From Cellulomonas sp. (lineage in GTDB: Bacteria; Actinomycetota; Actinomycetes; Actinomycetales; Cellulomonadaceae), in the NCBI GenBank assembly GCA_031178805.1, contig JAPSIJ010000183.1, positions 1 to 5,550 on the forward strand: a DNA stretch of 5,550 bases, in the 5' to 3' direction. Positions 1 to 5,146 of the stretch are shown one piece after another (the stretch's first letter is position 1; every line of letters begins with the position of its first letter). The position numbers and the translations under genes were made by a program. The notes under the pieces are model-generated. The model had not been told where the DNA came from. It saw nothing but the letters and a program-made list of their open reading frames with translations, and did no database searches.

Positions 1-842
1 TCGGACGGCTCGGCCGTCGCCTCGCCGTCCAGCACCGCCTGGCACGCCTCCTGCGCCGCCGTGGCGGCGGTGGCCGAGGTCGCGAGCGCGGCCTGCGCCG
101 TCGCGTGCTGCGCGAGCAGCGCCTGCTGCGCCGCCGTGACGGCCGCGACCGCCTGCGCCACCGCGGCGTCGACCTCGCCCGAGCCCGTGGACCCGTCCGC
201 GTCCCCGCCGTCCCCGGTCGCCCCGTCGTCGGCGGCCGCCCCGTCGGCGGAGCCCGTGCCCGACGACGCACCGGCCGGGGCCGATGCGCTGCCGCCGGAC
301 GACGACGTGCCGCTCGACGCGGTGCCGCTCGAGGTGCTGCTGCTCGAGGCGCTGCTGCTCGAGGTGCTGGTCGAGGTGCTGGTCGAGGTGCTGGTCGAGG
401 TCTGCGACGCGATGTCGTCGGCCAGCGTCTGCTGCGCGTCGGCGACGGCCTGCTCGGCCTCCGCGACGGCGTCCTCCAGGGAGGTGGTGTCCAGCGTGGC
501 CAGCACCTGGCCCGCGGCGACGGTGTCCCCCACGGCCACCCCCACCGAGGCGACGGTGCCGGCGACGGAGAACGCGCGGTCGTACCGGCCGGCCGAGGCC
601 ACGGTGCCCGTGGCGTCGACGGTCTGCACGACCGTGCCGAGCGCGGCGGTGGTGGTGCGGTAGCCGCTGCCCGCGGAGCCGCGCACCGCCAGGGCCACGC
701 CGCCGCCGGCGAGGCTGAGCGCCAGCGCGGCGGCGGCCCCGCCGACCAGCAGCCGGCGCCGTCGGGCCCGGCGGCGGGCGAGGACCTTCGGGCTGCGGGG
801 CGCGGCCCCGGCGCGGGCGGACCGCCGCAGGCTGTCACGCAT
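1..842 (-). CDS. HlyD-type membrane-fusion protein 2, 3' end outside window
   Basis: This frame is open from ATG 842 to the left edge, giving 280 codons of an incomplete gene. GAGG at 852-849 lies six bases before the ATG, and the start overlaps the lipoprotein stop by 8 bases (ATGCGTGA). The product has a strongly basic N-terminus (RRRARRRR), a membrane anchor at about 31-53, the conserved approach VVQTVDATGTVASAG, the first lipoyl half at 90-119 (AGTVASVGVAVGDTVAAGQ), and a first hairpin helix at about 120-146. A low-complexity linker rich in Ser, Thr, Gly, Ala and Asp follows at about 148-222, then a second long Ala/Gln-rich helix from about 224 with a single Cys267. The second lipoyl half and beta-barrel must lie beyond the window. 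It resembles adaptor 1 in its lipoyl segment but differs in where its linker is inserted. Either it is a second adaptor for the same ABC core, or it serves further transporter genes beyond the left edge. Confidence 0.88.
   Translation of the reverse strand, partial: MRDSLRRSARAGAAPRSPKVLARRRARRRRLLVGGAAAALALSLAGGGVALAVRGSAGSGYRTTTAALGTVVQTVDATGTVASAGRYDRAFSVAGTVASVGVAVGDTVAAGQVLATLDTTSLEDAVAEAEQAVADAQQTLADDIASQTSTSTSTSTSTSTSSSSASSSSTSSGTASSGTSSSGGSASAPAGASSGTGSADGAAADDGATGDGGDADGSTGSGEVDAAVAQAVAAVTAAQQALLAQHATAQAALATSATAATAAQEACQAVLDGEATAEPS
304..402 (-). repeat. In-frame 12/15-base tandem repeat coding for a Ser/Thr tract
   Basis: On the plus strand, units of GAGGTGCTGGTC repeat three times exactly at 361-372, 373-384 and 385-396, followed by the half unit GAGGTC at 397-402. 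Older, diverged units extend to the left: 15-base units at 346-360 and 331-345 (GAGGTGCTGCTGCTC type), 316-330, and a 12-base unit at 304-315. All unit lengths are multiples of three, so changes in copy number keep the frame. The translated product is an alternating Thr-Ser run that grades into poly-Ser with Ala and Gly, within the hairpin linker of adaptor 2. Confidence 0.85.
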
Positions 843-1695
843 CGGCGGCCTCGCCCTCGTCCTCGCCGGAGGCGGCGGAACCGGCGCCCGGCCCGGCCCC
901 GCGGCCGCCGAACCCGGTGGAGCAGCCGTCCGCCGTGGCGTCGGACAGCACCAGGCTGGTCGCGGCGACCTGCCCGGTCGTGTCCGCCTCGCCCTGCGCG
1001 GTGACGCACCGGCCGACGGCGATGGCGGAGGCGTCCGCCGCGACGGTGGTGGTGAACGCGGTGGCGGCGTCGACGGTGATCGTCGCGGTGCCGGCCGCGT
1101 CGGCGGTCGCCGTGGTCACGGTGATCGTGCTGCCGTCCACAGCCGTCACCAGCCCGGCGGTCGCGCCGCCGCCGGCACCCCCGCCCGGCGCGCCGGTGGG
1201 CGCCCCGTCGGGCAGCTCGGCGTCCTCGGGCAGGTCCGTCGGCGCCCCCGAGGGCCGCTCGCCGTCCGACCCCGCACCACCTGGCCCGCCGCCGGAGCCG
1301 CCGGCGCACTCCCCGCCGGTCGCCGCGGTGATCGCGACGGAGGTGGCGGCGGCCGCGTCGTCCGCCGCGACGGCGACCACGCAGGACCCGGCGACCACGT
1401 CGGACAGCGCGGCGGCGACGGTCTGGCTGATCGTCGTGGCGTCGTCCCAGGCGACGGCGGTCTGCCCGTCGTCGCCCTGCACCTGCAGCAGCGCGTCCTC
1501 GACGGCCGCGATCTCGCCGCTCGTGCCGCCGCGGGGTGTGCCGCCCGCCTGTCCGGCGGGGGCCTGGGCGGCGGCGGTGCCGTCGTCGGTGCTCGCGGTG
1601 CCCGCGTCGGCGGCGCCGCTCGAGCACGCGGTGAGCAGCGCGAGCACGGCCACGGCGGCGGGCGCGGCGAGCGTGCGGGGTCGGGTCCGGGTCAT
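835..1695 (-). CDS. Secreted lipoprotein with two DUF5666-like repeats
   Basis: This 286-residue protein starts with a lipoprotein signal: basic MTRTRPR, a hydrophobic core at about 9-21, and lipobox LTAC with the lipidated Cys24. A Ser/Ala/Gly-rich spacer runs to about 58. Two related beta-rich repeats follow. Repeat 1 spans about 59-130 (GEIAAVEDALLQVQ to GGEC) and repeat 2 about 181-258 (GLVTAVDGSTITV to DGC). They are joined by a Gly/Pro/Asp-rich linker at 131-180. The pattern of V-x-AV, alternating hydrophobic strands, a central T-x-I or T-x-F, G-x-CV and a closing strand resembles DUF5666, a small beta-barrel family of unknown function. Each repeat has exactly two cysteines (105/130 and 230/258). 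The C-terminal tail is glycine-rich and acidic (GEDEGEAADA). ATG 1695 is chosen for the GAGGAG site and the signal peptide; the frame stays open upstream to 1998, but that stretch overlaps the permease gene and would bury the signal. It is probably an accessory outer-face subunit. Confidence 0.8.
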   Translation of the reverse strand: MTRTRPRTLAAPAAVAVLALLTACSSGAADAGTASTDDGTAAAQAPAGQAGGTPRGGTSGEIAAVEDALLQVQGDDGQTAVAWDDATTISQTVAAALSDVVAGSCVVAVAADDAAAATSVAITAATGGECAGGSGGGPGGAGSDGERPSGAPTDLPEDAELPDGAPTGAPGGGAGGGATAGLVTAVDGSTITVTTATADAAGTATITVDAATAFTTTVAADASAIAVGRCVTAQGEADTTGQVAATSLVLSDATADGCSTGFGGRGAGPGAGSAASGEDEGEAADA

Positions 1696-1748
1696 GGCTC
1701 TCCTCGGGTGGTGGCGGGTGGTGGCGGTCGTGGCCCGTCGCACGGGGA
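1696..1748 (-). promoter_or_regulatory. Short intergenic spacer with a strong ribosome binding site
   Basis: This 53-base gap is the only non-overlapping junction within the operon. GAGGAG at 1705-1700 sits four bases before the ATG at 1695. An exact 10-base tandem duplication (plus strand GGGTGGTGGC) occupies 1706-1725 just upstream of it. I see no hairpin with a T-run and no convincing promoter, so the lipoprotein and second adaptor genes are probably read from the same transcript. Confidence 0.65.
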
Positions 1749-2981
1749 TCACTCCGACCGCAGGGCGTCGATGGGTGCGAGCCGTGCGGCCCGGGTGGCG
1801 GGGTAGACCCCGAAGACGAGGCCGATCGCGAGCGCGACGGCGACCGAGCCGCCGACGGCGGCGCCGGAGACGACGACGGAGGTGCCGAGCAGGGACGGCA
1901 GGACCGCGGCCGCGAGGATGCCGAGCGCCGCGCCCAGCACGCCGCCGGCCAGGCCGAGCACGGCGGCCTCGACGAGGAACTGCCGGCGGATCGCCCACGG
2001 CGGGGCGCCCAGCGCCTTGCGCAGCCCGATCTCCCGGGTCCGCTCGGTGACGGACACGAGCATGATGTTCATGACCCCGATGCCGCCGACGAGCAGGGAC
2101 AGCGCCGCGATGCCGGTGAGCAGCACGGTCAGCGTCCGGTACACCGACGTGGCGGTGCTCAGCAGGGAGTCCTGGCTGTCGATGCTGAAGTCCGCGCCGT
2201 CCGCGTCGGTGATGCCGTGCAGGTTCAGCAGGAGCTGGTCAGCCTCCTGGTACGCGGCGGCGAGCTGGTCCGCGGACGCGGCCTGCACGTAGATCGTGCT
2301 GACCGACGTGCGGTCCAGGCCGCCGGAGACGGTGTCGGACGCCGTGGTCAGCGGGATCACCACCAGGTCGTCCAGGTCGGCGTCCGTGCTCGCGCCGGCG
2401 GTGCCGAGCACGCCGACGACGGTGAAGGCGGTGTCCGCGATCGTGACCTGCCGCCCGACCACGGCGGTCGTGCCGAACAGCTCGGTCGCGGTGGTGGCGC
2501 CGAGGACGGCGACGGTCGCACCGGTCGCGTCGTCCTCGTCGGTCAGGAACTCGCCCGACGCCACGGTGCGGGACCGCACGTCCAGCCAGGACGCCGTGGT
2601 GCCGACGACCGTGGTGGTCCAGTTGGTGTCGTCGGCCTCGACCGCGAGCGACAGCTCCTTCTCCGCCGCGACCGCGCCGACGTCCGGCGCGGAGACGTCG
2701 GAGGCGAGCGCCTCGGCGTCGGACCGGGTCAGGGTCGCGCCGGTGCCGAAGCCGCCCCGCACGCCCTCGGCGTCGGTGGCCGACCCGGGCGTCACGATCA
2801 GCAGGTTCGAGCCGAGCGCGCTGATCTGCCGGCTCACGTCCTGCTGCGTCCCGAGCCCCAGGCCGACGGTGAGGATCACCGCGGCGATGCCGATCAGGAT
2901 GCCGAGCACGGTCAGCAGCGAGCGCAGGGTGTGCCCGCGCACCGCGGCCCAGCCGGTGCGCAGGGTCTCGGGCCAGGTCAT
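1749..2981 (-). CDS. ABC transporter permease, MacB family (MacB_PCD plus FtsX domains)
   Basis: This 410-residue integral membrane protein is the mechanotransmitting subunit that pairs with the ATPase just upstream. The N-terminus has an amphipathic helix and TM1 at about 20-43 (LRSLLTVLGILIGIAAVI, a hallmark of MacB-type permeases). An extracytoplasmic MacB_PCD domain of about 240 residues follows (about 45-280) and includes a beta-rich region with FTVVGVLG. The FtsX domain has TM2 at about 283-308 (SLLVGGIGVMNIMLVSVTER), the cytoplasmic coupling segment TREIGLRKALGA at 315-326, TM3 at about 335-362 and TM4 at about 372-392. It ends in the classic GVYPATRAARLAPIDALRSE. The protein has four TMs and full length, with no visible damage. 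In this family transport is by transmission of ATPase movement to the outside domain, not by a channel through the membrane. It could export a peptide, lipid, antibiotic or siderophore; the sequence does not decide. Confidence 0.95.
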   Translation of the reverse strand: MTWPETLRTGWAAVRGHTLRSLLTVLGILIGIAAVILTVGLGLGTQQDVSRQISALGSNLLIVTPGSATDAEGVRGGFGTGATLTRSDAEALASDVSAPDVGAVAAEKELSLAVEADDTNWTTTVVGTTASWLDVRSRTVASGEFLTDEDDATGATVAVLGATTATELFGTTAVVGRQVTIADTAFTVVGVLGTAGASTDADLDDLVVIPLTTASDTVSGGLDRTSVSTIYVQAASADQLAAAYQEADQLLLNLHGITDADGADFSIDSQDSLLSTATSVYRTLTVLLTGIAALSLLVGGIGVMNIMLVSVTERTREIGLRKALGAPPWAIRRQFLVEAAVLGLAGGVLGAALGILAAAVLPSLLGTSVVVSGAAVGGSVAVALAIGLVFGVYPATRAARLAPIDALRSE

Positions 2982-3712
2982 CGGGGGCTCACCTCGTCGG
3001 ACTGGATGCGGCCGTCCCGGACGAAGACGATCCGCCGGGCGTGCTCGGCGACCTCCAGCTCGTGCGTGATCAGCACGATCGTGCGGCCCTGGGCGTGCAG
3101 CTCGTCGAACAGGGCGAGCACGTCGTCGGTGGACCGGGAGTCGAGGTTGCCGGTGGGCTCGTCCGCGAGGATCAGCGCGGGCTCGCCGACCAGGGCGCGG
3201 GCGACGGCGACGCGCTGCTGCTGGCCGCCGGAGAGCTCGCCGGGCCGGTTGTCGAGCTTCGCGCCGAGGCCGACCCGCTCCAGGGCGGCGACCGCGCGCT
3301 CCCGGCGCTCGGCGGCGGGCACCCGGCCGTAGACCAGCGGCAGCTCGACGTTGCGCCAGGCGCTCAGGGAGGGCAGCAGGTGGAACTGCTGGAACACGAA
3401 GCCGAGGCGCCGGTTCCGGACGTCGGCCAGCTCGACCTCGTCCAGCTCGCCGACGTCCTCCCCCGCCAGGCGGTAGGTGCCCGCGGTCAGGACGTCCAGG
3501 CAGCCCACGACGTTCATCAGCGTCGACTTGCCGGAGCCCGAGGGGCCCATGACCGCGACGTACTCGCCGGCGCCGATCGCCAGGTCGACGCCGCGCAGCG
3601 CCTCGAACTCGATGCTGCCGGTCCGGTAGGTCTTCCGGGCCCCGGCGAGCTCGATCACGGGACCGCCCGCCCCGGCGGCGCGGGCGACCGGGTGCACCAC
3701 GGTCTCAGCCAT
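2978..3712 (-). CDS. ABC transporter ATP-binding protein, MacB/LolD/YknY type
   Basis: This 244-residue cytoplasmic ATPase powers the permease encoded immediately downstream. All catalytic motifs are intact: Walker A GPSGSGKST at 56-64, Q-loop FVFQQFHLLP around Gln108, signature LSGGQ at 160-164, Walker B LILADEP at 180-186 with the catalytic Glu185, D-loop NLDS at 189-192, and H-loop His217 in LITHE. The GFVFQ-FHLLP and PTGNLD signatures are typical of the MacB/LolD/FtsE-like group and not of importers. Length is normal for a stand-alone subunit. The start ATG at 3712 overlaps the adaptor stop (ATGGCTGA), with no strong ribosome binding site of its own, so translation probably depends on reinitiation from the adaptor. 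The stop overlaps the permease ATG by 4 bases. ATPase function is secure; the transported substrate is not. Confidence 0.96.
   Translation of the reverse strand: MAETVVHPVARAAGAGGPVIELAGARKTYRTGSIEFEALRGVDLAIGAGEYVAVMGPSGSGKSTLMNVVGCLDVLTAGTYRLAGEDVGELDEVELADVRNRRLGFVFQQFHLLPSLSAWRNVELPLVYGRVPAAERRERAVAALERVGLGAKLDNRPGELSGGQQQRVAVARALVGEPALILADEPTGNLDSRSTDDVLALFDELHAQGRTIVLITHELEVAEHARRIVFVRDGRIQSDEVSPR
2981..2995 (-). promoter_or_regulatory. Ribosome binding site and ATGA overlap for the permease
   Basis: GAGGTG at 2995-2990 lies inside the last codons of the ATPase gene, eight bases before the permease ATG at 2981. The ATPase stop TGA (2980-2978) and this ATG share the sequence ATGA. This fixes the permease start and suggests coupled synthesis of the two subunits. 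Confidence 0.75.
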
Positions 3713-4967
3713 CGGTGCCGCCCGGTGCCTGCCCGCCCGGGACGCCGCCCGGCAGCTGCGAGAAGTCCGGCATCCCGCCGCCGCCCGGGAGCTGGCCCTG
3801 CTCGGCCGCGTCCGAGTCGTCCTCGGTGCCGGTGGCCCGCCGGGTGACCGCGGTGACCAGCACCTCGTCGCCCTCCGCGAGGCCCTCGGTGATCTCGACG
3901 AGCGTCCCGGAGGTCTCGCCGACGGTGACGGCCGTGGTGGCCGTCGCCCCGTCCGCGCCCTCCTGGGTGACGACGGTCTGCCCGTCCACGGTGGTCACGG
4001 CCGCCGCCGGCACGGTGAGGACGTCGGTCCGCCGCTCGTAGACGATCGCGACCTCCGCGGACTGGCCGTCGTGCAGCCCCTCGGGGCTGCCGGTGACGTC
4101 GACGGTCACCGGGTACGCCGCGACGCCGCCGGAGCTCGTGGACAGCAGGCCGATCTCGCCGACGGTGCCGTAGACCGTCTCGGTCGCGCCGTCGGGCGTG
4201 ATCTCGACCTGGTTGCCGACGGCCAGCAGCGCCACGTCCGCCTCGTCGACGGTCACGTCGACCTGCCAGGCGTCCGTGCCGACGATGACGAACGGCGCGC
4301 TGCTCGTCGTCGTGGTGCTGGTGCTCCCGGCCGTGCCGGAGGTGGCCCCCGTGCCGGTGCCGCCGGACCCGGTGCCCGACGCCGTGCCGCCGGAGGTGCC
4401 CGTCACCGCGTCGCCGACCGCGAGGTCCGCCGTCGTCAGCAGGCCCGCGACGGGCGCGGTCAGCGTGGCCCCCGCGCGGTCGGTCTCGGCGTCGGTGACG
4501 GCGGTCTGCGCGACCTCGACCTTCGCGGCCAGGGCGGCGACCTGCGCGACGGCGGAGTCGGACCCGTCGGACGCGTCCTGCGCGTCCGACAGCGCCGCCT
4601 GCGCGGCGGCCAGGTCGGCCCGCGCCTGCAGCAGCGCCGCGTCCAGCTGGAGGGTGTCGACCGTCGCGAGCTGCTGGCCCGCGGCCACCGTGTCGCCCGC
4701 GGCGACGTCCACCGAGGTGACCGTGCCGCTGACGGCGAAGGACACCTCCTCCTGCACCGCCGGTGTCAGCGTGCCCGACGCGGACACCGACTGCTGGATG
4801 GTCGACAGGCTCGCGGCCACGGCCGTGGTCGTCGGCTCCGGGGCGGCGGCCTCGGCCGCGGTCCCCCGGTGCCCGGACCAGTACCCGCCGGTCGCGGCCA
4901 CGGCGACCAGCAGCACGACGGCCACCACCCGCACCCAGGGCCGGGTGCGCCTCCACAGCGACAGCAT
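3705..4967 (-). CDS. HlyD/MacA-type membrane-fusion (periplasmic-adaptor-like) protein 1
   Basis: This 420-residue protein is likely an extracytoplasmic adaptor for the ABC transporter encoded next. It has a basic N-terminus, one membrane anchor at about residues 11-30, the first lipoyl half at 75-105 (AVSGTVTSVDVAAGDTV), a helical hairpin at about 107-163, and the second lipoyl half at 165-188 (ATLTAPVAGLL). A Gly/Ser/Thr-rich insert follows at about 190-234, then a beta-barrel at 235-310 (DVTVDEADVALLAVGNQVEI), a membrane-proximal domain to about 388, and a Gly/Pro-rich tail. I chose ATG at 4967 over the in-frame GTG at 4979 because GAGG at 4977-4974 lies six bases upstream of the ATG, whereas the GTG has no ribosome binding site and would absorb that one. 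The stop overlaps the ATPase start by 8 bases. As the host is probably a monoderm actinobacterium, it would act in the cell-wall zone, as YknX does in Bacillus. The substrate is unknown. Confidence 0.9.
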   Translation of the reverse strand: MLSLWRRTRPWVRVVAVVLLVAVAATGGYWSGHRGTAAEAAAPEPTTTAVAASLSTIQQSVSASGTLTPAVQEEVSFAVSGTVTSVDVAAGDTVAAGQQLATVDTLQLDAALLQARADLAAAQAALSDAQDASDGSDSAVAQVAALAAKVEVAQTAVTDAETDRAGATLTAPVAGLLTTADLAVGDAVTGTSGGTASGTGSGGTGTGATSGTAGSTSTTTTSSAPFVIVGTDAWQVDVTVDEADVALLAVGNQVEITPDGATETVYGTVGEIGLLSTSSGGVAAYPVTVDVTGSPEGLHDGQSAEVAIVYERRTDVLTVPAAAVTTVDGQTVVTQEGADGATATTAVTVGETSGTLVEITEGLAEGDEVLVTAVTRRATGTEDDSDAAEQGQLPGGGGMPDFSQLPGGVPGGQAPGGTDG

Positions 4968-5002
4968 GTTCTCCCTCACGACGGTCCGGTGCCGGCCGGC
5001 GT

Positions 5003-5047
5003 CCGCGAGGGCTCGCGGCGCCGTCCTGGCTGGTCAGGACCGTACGG
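5003..5047. promoter_or_regulatory. Cluster of three palindromes in the operon leader
   Basis: Three inverted repeats lie close together. CCGTACGG at 5040-5047 is a perfect 8-base palindrome that overlaps the proposed -10. GTCCTG at 5023-5028 and CAGGAC at 5035-5040 are perfect 6-base arms around a 6-base centre. CCGCGAG at 5003-5009 and CTCGCGG at 5012-5018 are perfect 7-base arms around GG. They sit at or just downstream of the predicted transcription start, where operators or leader RNA hairpins are expected. None is followed by a T-run, so a simple intrinsic attenuator is unlikely. Short palindromes are common by chance in DNA this GC-rich, so function is only suggested. Confidence 0.35.
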
Positions 5048-5068
5048 AGGGACGCTGGGGGGACCCGA
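5039..5068 (-). promoter_or_regulatory. Candidate promoter for the transporter operon
   Basis: The minus strand carries TACGGT at 5044-5039, which fits the actinobacterial -10 pattern TANNNT. It would give a leader of about 65 bases before the ATG at 4967. At 17-18 bases upstream there is only a poor -35 (CGGGTC or TCGGGT), which suggests either an activator-dependent promoter or a wrong call. The A/T-containing stretch is one of very few in this intergenic region. No better -35/-10 pair was found by reading this interval on the minus strand. Confidence 0.3.
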
Positions 5069-5074
5069 GCACGC

Positions 5075-5092
5075 ACCTGTGCCCGACCTGTG
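5075..5092 (-). promoter_or_regulatory. Phased direct repeat, possible response-regulator site
   Basis: On the minus strand CACAGGT occurs at 5092-5086 and again at 5081-5075, separated by CGGG, so the two copies repeat with an exact 11-base period. Direct half-sites one helical turn apart are the usual arrangement bound by OmpR/PhoB-family response regulators. If the -10 element proposed at 5044-5039 is right, the pair would lie roughly 43 to 60 bases upstream of the transcription start, a normal activator position. The repeat is seen directly. The protein that binds it is inferred, and no regulator gene is visible in the window. Confidence 0.35.
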
Positions 5093-5100
5093 GGGCGGGC

Positions 5101-5137
5101 CGGGCGGTGGCGGCCGGGCGGTGGCGGCCGGGCGGTG
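5101..5137. repeat. 14-base tandem repeat, about 2.6 copies
   Basis: The plus strand shows CGGGCGGTGGCGGC at 5101-5114, an exact second copy at 5115-5128, and a partial third copy (CGGGCGGTG) at 5129-5137. It starts ten bases beyond the methyltransferase stop codon. The transcribed minus strand is C-rich here, but there is no stem followed by a T-run, so I do not call it a terminator. It may be simple GC-rich slippage. A C-rich Rho-loading role is possible but unproven. Confidence 0.6.
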
Positions 5138-5146
5138 CGGGTGCCG

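Noticed and set aside
304..402. CRISPR-like array
   Set aside because: Units of 12-15 bases are directly adjacent with no spacers, and they lie within a coding frame.
1696..1998. Upstream extension of the lipoprotein gene to a start at 1998
   Set aside because: The added 101 codons overlap the permease in another frame, are Arg-rich, and would place the signal peptide internally. ATG 1695 has a GAGGAG site and a proper lipoprotein signal.
917..2050. Long open frame on the plus strand across the lipoprotein and permease genes
   Set aside because: It is a GC-rich antisense shadow: the minus-strand frames carry a lipobox, FtsX motifs and ribosome binding sites, while this frame encodes Arg/Pro/Ala-rich sequence with no recognisable domain.
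4968..4979. GTG at 4979 as the start of adaptor 1
   Set aside because: There is no ribosome binding site upstream of it, and its own first codons form the GAGG site for the ATG at 4967.
4991..5000. GCCGGCCGGC palindrome before adaptor 1
   Set aside because: It is perfect but made only of G and C dinucleotide repeats, which arise readily by chance at this composition.
5093..5146. Intrinsic terminator after the methyltransferase gene
   Set aside because: GC-rich complementarity such as CGGCCG exists, but no defined stem-loop followed by a T-run is present on the minus strand.
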